Positions 39,777 through 48,036 of a DNA stretch of 64,000 bases are shown here, piece by piece. Each line of letters opens with the position of its first letter. Within the stretch, counting starts at the first letter, position 1. The notes under the pieces are model-generated. The model made no database searches. It had not been told where the DNA came from and saw only the letters and a list, made by a program, of their open reading frames with translations. The DNA is taken from the NCBI RefSeq assembly GCF_000292525.1, contig NZ_AEYF01000040.1, positions 231,851 through 295,850 of the forward strand, written 5' to 3'. The stretch is from Rhizobium sp. CCGE 510. GTDB taxonomy: Bacteria > Pseudomonadota > Alphaproteobacteria > Rhizobiales > Rhizobiaceae. Both the position numbers and the translations under genes were made by a program.

Positions 39777-42494
39777 TCAGACCTGTTCGAAGGCGCCGTG
39801 GCAATGCTTGTACTTCTTGCCGGAACCGCAGGGGCAGGTCTCGTTACGGCCGATCTTGCCCCAGGTGGCCGGGTCGTCGGGGTTACGATTCTCAGGGGAA
39901 ACGATGACTTCCGACGCCTGGTAGATCGCCGGGGCGAAATCGTCCTCGCCGGTGGTCGGATCCAGGTGATGGGCCTGCATCAGCGGCGGTTCGGGCTCAG
40001 GGGGGGCCTGCTGCACCAACTCGACGCGCATCAACTGGGCAGTCACCGCCTCGCGCAGATTATTGAGCAGCGCGGTGAACAGCTCGAAGGCTTCCGACTT
40101 GTATTCCTGCAGCGGATCGCGCTGGGCATAGCCGCGGAAGCCGATGACGGAACGCAGATGGTCGAGATTGACGATGTGCTCGCGCCAGAGATGATCGAGC
40201 GTCTGCATGACGACCGAGCGTTCGACATAATGCATGATATCGTCACCGAAACGCTCGGCTTTCTCAGTGAAGGCGGCGTTGGTGGCTTCCGTCAGGCGCT
40301 CGCGAATATCGTCTTCGCCAATGCCTTCTTCCTTCACCCAGTCGTCGATCGGCAGGTCGAGATTGAGGATGTTCAAAGCACCGGTCTTCAGGCCGGCAGC
40401 ATCCCATTGTTCGGCATAAGCGCGCTCGGGGATGTGCTTTTCGACCAGATCCTCGATCACCTCACGACGCATGTCGGAAACGGTCTCGGAAATATTGGTC
40501 GATTCCATCAGTTCGAGGCGCTGCTCGAAGATCACCTTGCGCTGATCGTTCAAAACGTCGTCATACTTCAAGAGGTTCTTACGGATATCGAAGTTGCGGG
40601 CTTCGACCTTCTTCTGGGCGCGCTCCAGGGCCTTGTTGATCCACGGATGGACGATTGCCTCGCCCTCCTTGAGGCCGAGCTTCGTCAGCATGCTGTCCAT
40701 GCGGTCGGAGCCGAAGATCCGCATCAGGTCGTCCTGAAGCGAGAGGTAGAATTTCGAGCGGCCGGGGTCGCCCTGACGGCCGGAGCGGCCGCGCAGCTGG
40801 TTGTCGATGCGGCGGCTTTCATGGCGTTCGGTAGCGATGACGTAGAGACCGCCGGCGGCGAGCGCCTTCTGCTTGAGTTCCTTGATTTCCTCGACGATTG
40901 CCTGGACCTGGGCGTCACGCTCCGGACCGGCTTCGACTTCGCCGAGTTCGCGCTCGATGCGCATGTCGAGGTTGCCGCCGAGCTGGATGTCGGTGCCGCG
41001 GCCCGCCATATTGGTGGCGATCGTTATGGCACCCGGCACGCCGGCCTGGGCGACGATATAGGCTTCCTGCTCGTGATAGCGGGCGTTCAGCACCTTGAAG
41101 TCGTCGAAGCCCTGATTGCGCAGGCGCTCTGCGAGCAGTTCCGATTTTTCGATCGAGGTGGTGCCGACGAGTACCGGCTGGCCGCGCTTGTGGGCGTCGA
41201 GGATCTCCTCGATGATCGCCTTGAACTTCTCGTCGAAGGTCCGGTAGACCTCGTCGTCCTCGTCGAGGCGCTGGATCGGCAGATTGGTCGGAACCTCGAT
41301 GACGTCGAGATTGTAGATGTTGGCGAATTCTTCTGCTTCCGTCTGCGCCGTACCGGTCATGCCGGCAAGCTTGGCGTACATCCGGAAATAGTTCTGGAAG
41401 GTGATCGAGGCCAGCGTCTGGTTTTCCGGCTGAATCTGCACCCTTTCCTTGGCTTCGAGCGCCTGGTGCTGACCTTCCGAATAACGGCGGCCCGGCATCA
41501 TTCGGCCGGTGAATTCGTCGATGATGACGACTTCGTCGTTGCGGACGATATAGTCCTTATCGCGCTGGAACAGCTTGTGGGCCTTCAGCGCGTTGTTGAC
41601 ATGGTGGACGATCGCGACGTTCTCGATGTCGTAGAGTGCGTTGCCCTTCAAAAGGCCGGCCTGACGAAGCAGGTTTTCCAGCTTCTCGGTGCCCTCTTCG
41701 GAGAAGTTGGCCGAGCGCTGCTTCTCGTCGATCTCGTAATCGCTGGGCACCAGCATCGGAATGTAGGCGTCGATCGTATTATAGAGTTCGGAGCGGTCGT
41801 CGAGCGGACCGGAGATGATCAGCGGCGTGCGCGCCTCGTCGACGAGGATCGAGTCCACTTCGTCGACGATCGCGAAGTTGTGGCCGCGCTGGACCATCTG
41901 GTTCTTCTCGTACTTCATGTTATCGCGCAGATAATCGAAGCCGAGTTCGTTGTTGGTGGCGTATGTGATGTCGCAGGCATAGGCCGCGTGGCGTTCCTCG
42001 TCGGAGAGGCCGTGGACGATGACGCCGGTAGTCATGCCGAGGAAGCTGTAGACGCGGCCCATGGTCGCGGCATCGCGCTGGGCGAGGTAATCGTTGACGG
42101 TGACGACGTGCACGCCCTTGCCGGAAAGCGCGTTCAGATAGACCGGCAGGGTGGCGACGAGGGTTTTGCCTTCGCCGGTCTTCATCTCGGCGATCGCATT
42201 GGAATGCAGGATCATGCCGCCGACCAGCTGTACGTCAAAAGGTCGCAGGCCGAGAACGCGGCGCGAGGCTTCGCGCACGACGGCAAAGGCCGGGATCAGA
42301 ATGTCGTCGAGCGTCTTGCCCTCGGCAAGCAGCGCACGAAACTCTACGGTCTTTGCCGCGAGCTGCTCGTCCGTCAGGGCCTTGGTCTTCTCTTCGATAG
42401 AGTTGATGGCAGTGACGTTCGGCTGGAAGGACCGCACGCGGCGGTCATTGGAAGATCCAAACAACTTGCGGGCTAGACCGCCAAAGCTGACCAT
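39777..42494 (-). CDS. secA: Preprotein translocase ATPase SecA
   Basis: Motor of Sec-dependent protein export at the inner membrane. The 905-residue protein begins MVSFGGLARKLFGSSNDRRV. Walker A MKTGEGKT is at 104-111, the DEAD-type FAIVDEVDSILVDEARTPL near 209, the NBD2 arginine block RGRSGRQGDPGRSKFYLSL near 575-595 and the C-terminal zinc motif CPCGSGKKYKHCHG with C887, C889, C898 and H899. Full length for alphaproteobacteria. It is transcribed alone, with its own terminator, and diverges from the parvulin gene at 42740, an exported-protein folding factor that it helps to export. Confidence 0.98.
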   Translation of the reverse strand: MVSFGGLARKLFGSSNDRRVRSFQPNVTAINSIEEKTKALTDEQLAAKTVEFRALLAEGKTLDDILIPAFAVVREASRRVLGLRPFDVQLVGGMILHSNAIAEMKTGEGKTLVATLPVYLNALSGKGVHVVTVNDYLAQRDAATMGRVYSFLGMTTGVIVHGLSDEERHAAYACDITYATNNELGFDYLRDNMKYEKNQMVQRGHNFAIVDEVDSILVDEARTPLIISGPLDDRSELYNTIDAYIPMLVPSDYEIDEKQRSANFSEEGTEKLENLLRQAGLLKGNALYDIENVAIVHHVNNALKAHKLFQRDKDYIVRNDEVVIIDEFTGRMMPGRRYSEGQHQALEAKERVQIQPENQTLASITFQNYFRMYAKLAGMTGTAQTEAEEFANIYNLDVIEVPTNLPIQRLDEDDEVYRTFDEKFKAIIEEILDAHKRGQPVLVGTTSIEKSELLAERLRNQGFDDFKVLNARYHEQEAYIVAQAGVPGAITIATNMAGRGTDIQLGGNLDMRIERELGEVEAGPERDAQVQAIVEEIKELKQKALAAGGLYVIATERHESRRIDNQLRGRSGRQGDPGRSKFYLSLQDDLMRIFGSDRMDSMLTKLGLKEGEAIVHPWINKALERAQKKVEARNFDIRKNLLKYDDVLNDQRKVIFEQRLELMESTNISETVSDMRREVIEDLVEKHIPERAYAEQWDAAGLKTGALNILNLDLPIDDWVKEEGIGEDDIRERLTEATNAAFTEKAERFGDDIMHYVERSVVMQTLDHLWREHIVNLDHLRSVIGFRGYAQRDPLQEYKSEAFELFTALLNNLREAVTAQLMRVELVQQAPPEPEPPLMQAHHLDPTTGEDDFAPAIYQASEVIVSPENRNPDDPATWGKIGRNETCPCGSGKKYKHCHGAFEQV

Positions 42495-42627
42495 ATGACT
42501 GGTCCTTTCTCAAATATTCATCCCCGACGTTTGTTGTTCGCGGCCCAGCCGAAAATCAGGCGCGCGGCTAAAACGCCCGGAAACTGTTCTGGACGCGAGG
42601 TTGCGTGACAGATAAGAGGGGGGTCGA

Positions 42628-42723
42628 ATGATGTCAACGGATTTGGCGGATACAGAAAGGCCACAATCCGGTGTTGATGGCTATTTTGGGCCGATTCAGG
42701 CGATGCTGAAACCGGCGATGTAA
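42628..42723 (+). CDS. Candidate 31-codon upstream ORF before the parvulin gene
   Basis: ATG 42628 (tandem ATG) follows GAGGGGGG with good spacing. The peptide starts MMSTDLADTERPQSGVDGYF and ends in MLKPAM, TAA at 42721-42723. It stops 16 bases before the parvulin start codon, so ribosomes finishing it could re-initiate there. It might regulate translation or be chance. Confidence 0.35.
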   Translation: MMSTDLADTERPQSGVDGYFGPIQAMLKPAM

Positions 42724-42739
42724 CTGTGAAGGGTATTTC

Positions 42740-43621
42740 ATGTTGAGCACCAACAAACTTGCCGTACTGGCGTTTGCAACTTTAGTTGCGCTCCAGGCCC
42801 CGGCCTATGCCGATGACGCCGTCATCGCCAAGGTCGGCACGCTGGAAATTCACCAGTCGGAACTCGACCTCGCCGTCGCCAATCTCGACCCGCAGCTGGC
42901 GCAGCTTCCCGATGACCAGAAGAAGGTCGCAGCCCTTTCCGCCGCCATCGACGTGAAGCTGCTCGCTGCCGACGCTGCGGCCGAGAAGCTCGATCAGACC
43001 GACGAATTCAAGAAGCGCATGCAGTATCTCACCGACCGCGAGCTGCACAACGCCTACTTCAAGAAGCATGTCGTCGACATCGTGACGCCTGAGGAAGTCA
43101 AGGCCCGCTACGACAAGGAAGTGGCTGCTCTGCCGAAGCAGGAAGAAGTTCACGCCCGTCATATCCTCGTGAAGACCGAGGACGAAGCCAAGGACATCAT
43201 CAAGCAGCTCGACGCCGGCAAGGATTTCGCCGAACTCGCCAAGGAAAAGTCCACCGATCCGAACAAATCGGAAGGCGGCGACCTCGGCTATTTCTCGCGC
43301 GGCCGCATGGTCAAGGAATTCGAGGACGCGGCCTTCGCGATGGAGAAGGGCACCTATTCCAAGACGCCTGTCAAAACCGATTTCGGCTATCACGTCATCA
43401 AGGTCGAGGATAAGCGCGACGCCGCGCCGCCGCCCTTCGAGCAGGTGCAGGATCAGGTTCGTCAGCTCGTCATGCGCGACAAGTATCTTGAGCTTCTGAA
43501 CAAGGCGAAGGCCTCCGCCAAGATCGAAATCACCGACGAGACGCTGCGCAAGGGTTACGATCAGGCCAACAAGCAGCCGGAGCCGGGCAGTGAGCCCGTC
43601 GCGCCGGCGCCGAAGCAGTAA
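42740..43621 (+). CDS. Periplasmic peptidyl-prolyl isomerase (parvulin, SurA/PrsA-like)
   Basis: Folding helper for exported proteins, probably outer-membrane proteins. The 293-residue protein has a signal peptide (MLSTNKLAVLAFATLVALQA, cleavage likely after AYA at 24), a SurA-type N-terminal helical region, and a PpiC domain at about 137-230: VHARHILVKTEDEAKDII, FAELAKEKSTDPNKSEGGDLGYFSRGRM (in parts: SEGGDLGYFSRGRM) and KTDFGYHVIKVEDKR. The C-terminus is Pro-rich (EPGSEPVAPAPKQ). It is divergent from secA and followed by a terminator at 43632. A short ORF precedes it. Confidence 0.92.
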   Translation: MLSTNKLAVLAFATLVALQAPAYADDAVIAKVGTLEIHQSELDLAVANLDPQLAQLPDDQKKVAALSAAIDVKLLAADAAAEKLDQTDEFKKRMQYLTDRELHNAYFKKHVVDIVTPEEVKARYDKEVAALPKQEEVHARHILVKTEDEAKDIIKQLDAGKDFAELAKEKSTDPNKSEGGDLGYFSRGRMVKEFEDAAFAMEKGTYSKTPVKTDFGYHVIKVEDKRDAAPPPFEQVQDQVRQLVMRDKYLELLNKAKASAKIEITDETLRKGYDQANKQPEPGSEPVAPAPKQ

Positions 43622-43631
43622 TATTCGCATC

Positions 43632-43656
43632 AGGGCCCGGTTTTTCCGGGCCCTTT
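43632..43656 (+). terminator. Rho-independent terminator of the parvulin gene
   Basis: AGGGCCCGG-TTTTT-CCGGGCCCT is a nine-base perfect stem, 10 bases after the stop codon, followed by TTA rather than a long T-run. Confidence 0.7.
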
Positions 43657-43658
43657 AC

Positions 43659-43762
43659 TGCATAATTCCTTAAATCGGAATCGATTTAAGGGCAAAATTA
43701 TGCAGCAATTTTAAAGTGTTACAGCGTCCTTTGCGCGTCTGAAAAGACGCGCGGCGCTGTAA
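43659..43762. repeat. Double-hairpin intergenic repeat
   Basis: First hairpin 43659-43704: TGCATAATTCCTTAAATCG against CGATTTAAGG...AATTATGCA. Second 43719-43762: TTACAGCG / CGCTGTAA enclosing GCGCGTCT-GAAA-AGACGCGC. I recognise this pair as a recurrent Rhizobium intergenic element; only one copy is in the window. Confidence 0.72.
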
Positions 43763-43837
43763 TATCGTTGTTGTTGCATTTCCGGACGGCGAACCGGTTT
43801 CCATTTCGCCTGGAAATGCCCATTGACAGGCTTCATC

Positions 43838-45079
43838 ATGTCCGGTTCCGTCTCTCCGCTCGCTCCGAAATCCTTCGTCTCGATGCCGCCGCTGCGCGGC
43901 GTGCGCATGGCGACGGCTTCCGCCGGTATCAAGTACAAGAACCGCACCGACGTGCTGATGATGGTCTTCGACAAGCCGGCGGCTGTTGCGGGGGTCTTCA
44001 CCCGTTCGAAGTGCCCGTCGGCTCCGGTCGATTTCTGCCGGGCCAATTTGCCGCATGGCACTGCCCGCGCCGTCGTCGTCAATTCCGGCAATGCCAATGC
44101 TTTCACCGGCCTGAAGGGCCGGCAGGCGACCGCACTAACGGCGAAGTCGGCTGCATCTGCGGTCGGCTGCGCTGAAAACGAAGTCTATCTGGCCTCGACC
44201 GGCGTCATCGGCGAACCGCTCGACGCCACCAAATTCTCAGGCGTTCTGGAGCGGATGCGGGACGAGGCGACCGGCGATTTCTGGTTCGAGGCCGCCAAAG
44301 CGATCATGACGACCGACACCTATCCAAAAGTTTCGACCCGCAGCGCTGAGATCGGCGGCGTCGTCGTGACGATCAACGGCATTGCCAAGGGCGCCGGCAT
44401 GATCGCGCCCGATATGGCGACGATGCTTTCCTTCGTCGTCACCGATGCCGACATCGCGCCCGAGGTGCTGCAGGTGCTTCTGTCCGATGGCGTCGGTCCG
44501 ACCTTCAATTCCATGACCGTCGACAGCGACACCTCCACTTCCGATACGCTGATGCTGTTTGCGACGGGTGCAGCGATCGAGGACGGCCAGGCCCGTATCG
44601 AACGCGCCGACGACCCGCGCCTTGCCGCATTCCGGGCCGCGCTCAACGACGTGCTGAAGGATCTTTCGCTGCAGGTGGTGCGTGACGGCGAGGGCGCGAC
44701 CAAGATGCTCGAAATCACCGTGACGGGCGCCGAGAGCGATGCCGCAGCCAAGCGCATCGGACTGTCGATCGCCAATTCGCCGCTGGTCAAGACGGCGGCC
44801 GCCGGCGAAGACGCCAATTGGGGCCGCATCGTCATGGCGGTCGGCAAATCGGGCGAGATGGCCGACCGCGACCGGCTCGCCATCTGGTTTGGTGACATCA
44901 GGGTCGCCGTCAATGGCGAACGCGATCCCGATTATTCCGAGGAAGCGGCCTCGAATGTCATGAAGGCGCAGGATATCCCCGTCAAAGTGGACATTGGACT
45001 CGGCGCGGGTTCGGCAACCGTCTGGACCTGCGACCTCACCAAGGAATATGTTGCGATCAATGGCGACTATCGGAGCTGA
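43838..45079 (+). CDS. argJ: Bifunctional glutamate N-acetyltransferase/N-acetylglutamate synthase
   Basis: Transfers the acetyl group from N-acetylornithine to glutamate in cyclic arginine synthesis. The 413-residue precursor from ATG 43838 cleaves itself within GMIAPDMATML, between A194 and T195, to give alpha and beta chains, with T195 as nucleophile. VVVNSGNANAFTG and GEDANWGRIVMAVGKSG are the other signature blocks. The C-terminus ends in AINGDYRS, as in active enzymes. The last 20 bases overlap the following GNAT gene. With argH at 15.5 kb it places two arginine steps in this window. Confidence 0.95.
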   Translation: MSGSVSPLAPKSFVSMPPLRGVRMATASAGIKYKNRTDVLMMVFDKPAAVAGVFTRSKCPSAPVDFCRANLPHGTARAVVVNSGNANAFTGLKGRQATALTAKSAASAVGCAENEVYLASTGVIGEPLDATKFSGVLERMRDEATGDFWFEAAKAIMTTDTYPKVSTRSAEIGGVVVTINGIAKGAGMIAPDMATMLSFVVTDADIAPEVLQVLLSDGVGPTFNSMTVDSDTSTSDTLMLFATGAAIEDGQARIERADDPRLAAFRAALNDVLKDLSLQVVRDGEGATKMLEITVTGAESDAAAKRIGLSIANSPLVKTAAAGEDANWGRIVMAVGKSGEMADRDRLAIWFGDIRVAVNGERDPDYSEEAASNVMKAQDIPVKVDIGLGAGSATVWTCDLTKEYVAINGDYRS

Positions 45080-45866
45080 TCGTTCTTTGGTGCAGGCATT
45101 GATCTCTTCACACAATCTACCGCTGGTGCGCAGACTGGAGGCCGTCGGTTTCCGTGCTTGGCCGGCGGCATCTGTGCAATATGACGGCAGCTGGCAGGTA
45201 CGGCTGACCGCCGGCCATCCGTCCAATCGGTTGAATTCGATTGTGCCGCTCGATCCCTCGGATCATCGCGACGTCGAAATCCGCCTGGAAAAGGCAAGGC
45301 GGAAGTTCGAGGCTTATGGCCGCGCCGCCGTCATCCGCCAGACGCCGCTTGCTTCGCCGGTGCTGATCGAGCTTTTGCGCGCGCAGAGCTGGACGCGGTT
45401 CGACGAGACGGTGGTGATGACCTGCGACCTTGCCGAAGCCGAGCTGCCGGATACGCTCGATCACCTGCCGACCCATGATGTCGGCCGTTTCGTCGATGCC
45501 AACCTCGCCGTCGATCGCGCGCCACTGAGCTTGAAGCCGGCGCTTGCCGAAATCATTTCGGCGATCAAGCCGCCGTCGGGCCTGTTCATGATCGAGAACG
45601 CGGCGGACGGCCCGCTTGCGACCGTGCTCTGCGTCCAGGACAACGACCTAGCCGGCATCATGTCGCTTTCGGTCTCCGAAACGCGGCGGCGCGAGGGACT
45701 GGGTACCGAGATCCTGACCTCGGCGTTGCGCTGGGCGCGCATGCGCAGCGCCCGGTCGGCCTGGCTGCAGGTGAAGCTCTCCAACCGTCCGGCCATCGCA
45801 CTCTATGAACGCCTCGGTTTTCGCGACGCCTATCATTATTGCTATTGGCAGCAGGAGCCGCGATGA
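45060..45866 (+). CDS. GNAT family N-acetyltransferase
   Basis: A 268-residue protein with the acetyl-CoA-binding part at the C-terminus: LAGIMSLSVSETRRREGLGTE, where RRREGLGTE is motif A (Q/RxxGxG/A type), then SARSAWLQVKLSNRPAIALYERLGFRDAY, motif B (partly quoted as SNRPAIALYERLGF). ATG 45060 (MATIGADRSLVQAL) lies inside the end of argJ; the next gene mutT starts in its stop codon (ATGA). The three genes therefore form one coupled unit. The order argJ-GNAT-mutT is common in rhizobia as far as I recall. The acceptor is unknown. Confidence 0.85.
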   Translation: MATIGADRSLVQALISSHNLPLVRRLEAVGFRAWPAASVQYDGSWQVRLTAGHPSNRLNSIVPLDPSDHRDVEIRLEKARRKFEAYGRAAVIRQTPLASPVLIELLRAQSWTRFDETVVMTCDLAEAELPDTLDHLPTHDVGRFVDANLAVDRAPLSLKPALAEIISAIKPPSGLFMIENAADGPLATVLCVQDNDLAGIMSLSVSETRRREGLGTEILTSALRWARMRSARSAWLQVKLSNRPAIALYERLGFRDAYHYCYWQQEPR

Positions 45867-46276
45867 GCGATGCCGGCCGGAAGATATTGCTGGTCGTCGC
45901 CTGTGCGCTGATCGATGCCGACGGGCGTATCCTGTTGGCACAGCGCCCCGAGGGCAAATCGCTTGCCGGGTTGTGGGAGTTTCCCGGCGGCAAAGTCGAG
46001 CCTGGCGAGACGCCGGAGGAAACGCTGGTGCGGGAGCTCGAAGAAGAGCTCGGCATCAACACCAAGATCGCCTGCCTAGCGCCGCTGACCTTCGCCAGCC
46101 ATTCCTACGAGACCTTCCACCTTTTGATGCCGCTTTATATCTGCCGGCGCTATGAGGGCATTCCCCAGGGCCGCGAGGGCCAGGCACTGAAATGGGTGCG
46201 TCCGCAGGCGCTGCGCGATTACCCGATGCCGCCGGCCGACGAGCCGCTCATCCCGATGCTGCAGGATTTACTTTAA
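45863..46276 (+). CDS. mutT: Nudix hydrolase, MutT-type (8-oxo-dGTP diphosphatase)
   Basis: Removes oxidised guanine nucleotides to prevent mutation. The 137-residue protein has a perfect Nudix box: G43-x5-E49-x7-R57-E58-L59-x-E61-E62-x-G64-I65. The N-terminal strand LLVVACALIDADGRILLAQR and the GLWEFPGGKVEPGE block are like MutT. ATG 45863 overlaps the GNAT stop by four bases. Its TAA stop forms the first bases of the repeat at 46274. Assignment as MutT rather than another Nudix enzyme rests on overall similarity. Confidence 0.9.
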   Translation: MSDAGRKILLVVACALIDADGRILLAQRPEGKSLAGLWEFPGGKVEPGETPEETLVRELEEELGINTKIACLAPLTFASHSYETFHLLMPLYICRRYEGIPQGREGQALKWVRPQALRDYPMPPADEPLIPMLQDLL

Positions 46277-46370
46277 AGCGCATCATGCCATCCGGATTCG
46301 GATGATGCGCTTTAGTCTTTGTCTTTTGCATGATGTATCCTCGGAACCGCTGCAAATTTCCCGATGATAT
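46274..46370. repeat. TAAAGC intergenic repeat after mutT
   Basis: TAAAGCGCATCAT and ATGATGCGCTTTAG are arms of a hairpin at 46274-46314, followed by TCTTTGTCTTTTGCATGATG and AACCGCTGCAAATTTC. The element begins on the mutT stop codon. It corresponds to 17636-17732 and 18939-19069. Confidence 0.75.
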
Positions 46371-46503
46371 GTATTAGCGTTACCTGATTATTATCACGTC
46401 GAGCCATTTTCGGCTGTGGATATTAATGGATCGTTTAACACCTTCTGCCAAAGATCGGCCTCAATCAAGCATCTGGCGTGCGTGTATTAAAAGGCTTGAC
46501 GTC

Positions 46504-46821
46504 ATGGACGATGATTTCTGGAAAGCTGTCCGGGAAAAGGAACGGGTTTCGTCTGCCTCGCGCAGGACGGGTGCGCTCAATATCGCTCTTCTGTTCGGCA
46601 CGGCGGTGGTCGCCCTGACGCTTATCCTGACGCCGATGCTTGCGGATTCCTCGAAGAAGAGCGTCTTTGCCAGCGCGCCGGTTGAATTCGACACGATGAC
46701 AACCGGATCGATCCCGAAGAGCGAAAGCGGCAAGCGTTATACGATTCGCCGCAGCGTCCTCCAGGATACGCCCGGTTCGGTCTGCGTCGTCCAGGGCTAT
46801 GGCGTCGGCGCCGGTTGCTGA
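46504..46821 (+). CDS. Single-pass membrane protein of 105 residues, unknown
   Basis: Not recognised. From ATG 46504 (MDDDFWKAVREKERVSSASR) the protein has one membrane segment at about 25-46 (ALNIALLFGTAVVALTLIL) and a periplasmic tail with TMTTGSIPKSESGKRYTIR and two late cysteines (SVCVVQGYGVGAGC). ATG 46426 would extend it by 26 residues. The tail pattern TGSIP is frequent in rhizobial envelope proteins. The Flp pilin gene follows 70 bases downstream on the same strand, so a link to the pilus is possible but unproven. Confidence 0.68.
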   Translation: MDDDFWKAVREKERVSSASRRTGALNIALLFGTAVVALTLILTPMLADSSKKSVFASAPVEFDTMTTGSIPKSESGKRYTIRRSVLQDTPGSVCVVQGYGVGAGC

Positions 46822-46891
46822 AAAATGCCGGCCATCGCCCGATGGTCGTGGAATGGTCGTTTGCTGTCAGTTCGCGCCGGGGGTTGGGGTC

Positions 46892-47059
46892 ATGCGTCTT
46901 TTGAAAGCATTTCTTGCAGATAACAGAGGTGCGACGGCCATCGAATACGGTCTGATCGCCGCGATCATTTGCGGCGCGCTCGTTTCGGGTCTCGGGTTCT
47001 TCACCGGCGCCCTTCAGAATGTCTTCAACGTGATCAACAACGGTATGCCCGCGAATTGA
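46892..47059 (+). CDS. Flp family type IVb pilin
   Basis: A 55-residue prepilin from ATG 46892. The leader MRLLKAFLADNRG is followed by ATAIEYGLIAAIICGALVSG; cleavage by a TadV/PilD-like peptidase should occur after G13, leaving the conserved glutamate at +5 (E18). The rest is a single hydrophobic helix ending in NVINNGMPAN. Flp pilins build adhesive tad pili, but no tad/cpa assembly genes are in this window, so this is an orphan copy. It is convergent with the methyltransferase gene. Confidence 0.9.
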   Translation: MRLLKAFLADNRGATAIEYGLIAAIICGALVSGLGFFTGALQNVFNVINNGMPAN

Positions 47060-47074
47060 AGAGGCAACCGGCTC

Positions 47075-47959
47075 TTACTGGCTGAGCTTGTGCTCGTCCA
47101 CTTTCAGCGCATCGGCAAGGCGTGCCTTGGCCGAACCCGGCCTCAGCGGCTTTTGCTGGCTTTCGTGCGGCGCCCATCCCGAGACATAGATGATCGAGAA
47201 GGTCGCGCGGATGCGCCTGTCTGGATCGGAATAGCGCTCGGCATAGATCTCGGCTGCACGCAGGAAGAAGGCGCGCGTCAGCGGCACCCGGCCGCGGGCT
47301 GCAAGCGGATTGCTCATGCCCATCGCTTTCAGATCGCGCATCAGCGGAAATAGCGAATCATATCGGACCGTGTAGTTTTCCGCGTCGATCACCGGCAGTG
47401 TGAAGCCGGCGCGCTGCAAGAGGCTGCCGACATCGCGCACATCGGCGAAGGGGATGACACGCGGGCTGGCGCCGCCGGTCATTTCGACTTCGGCGGCCAG
47501 CAGCACGTCGCGCAGCTCCTGCAGCGTGCCGGCACCCGGGATGGCCGCCAGGAACAGGCCGTCCGGCTTCAGAGCGCGGCGGATCTGGATGAAGACGCCT
47601 GGCGTATCGTTGGTCAGATGCAGGCTGAGAGGAGCAAGGATGAGATTGGCCGATTGCGGTTCTAGCGGCACGTCCTCAAGCGGCGCCTCGATCAAGGTTT
47701 CGCCTGGGCCCGCATAGGCCTTCTCGCTCTCGATGCGGATCATCGTGCCGATCTTGCCGGTCGCCAGCGCGGCCCGGGCGACGGCCCCAGTCGCGCCATG
47801 AAGTTCGACGGCGGTCTCGAAGGTCCGTTCGACCACAGCAAGCCTTTCCGCCATTTCCTCAGCGGCGATGTCGAGCAGAAAGGCGGCTTTCGGGTCGCTA
47901 TTGGCAAGCGCGCGATGGCGATGCGCGGCGATCAGGGTTTTGTCGAAGATCGTTTCCAT
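47075..47959 (-). CDS. SAM-dependent methyltransferase, BioC/NDUFAF5-like
   Basis: A 294-residue protein from ATG 47959 (METIFDKTLIAAHRHRALAN). The start with F-D and AHRHRAL is typical of the alphaproteobacterial relatives of mitochondrial NDUFAF5, a complex I assembly factor. The SAM region is degenerate: LHGATGAVARAAL, with EDVPLEPQSANLILAPLSLH and IQIRRALKPDGLFLAAIPGA following. The substrate in bacteria is unknown; BioC-type function is another option. It is divergent from comF by 77 bases, an order common in Rhizobiales. Confidence 0.85.
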   Translation of the reverse strand: METIFDKTLIAAHRHRALANSDPKAAFLLDIAAEEMAERLAVVERTFETAVELHGATGAVARAALATGKIGTMIRIESEKAYAGPGETLIEAPLEDVPLEPQSANLILAPLSLHLTNDTPGVFIQIRRALKPDGLFLAAIPGAGTLQELRDVLLAAEVEMTGGASPRVIPFADVRDVGSLLQRAGFTLPVIDAENYTVRYDSLFPLMRDLKAMGMSNPLAARGRVPLTRAFFLRAAEIYAERYSDPDRRIRATFSIIYVSGWAPHESQQKPLRPGSAKARLADALKVDEHKLSQ

Positions 47960-48036
47960 GACGATGTCCTTAGTCCCGCTCCGTAGTAGCAGCAAGGTGA
48001 TTTTCCTTTGGAGGAGAACAGGCTAGTCTCGACGCC

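Noticed and set aside
39765..42476. A 903-codon open frame antisense to secA
   Set aside because: Mirror frame of a high-GC gene; composition (Asp/Arg/Leu/Val-rich) and lack of motifs mark it as a shadow.
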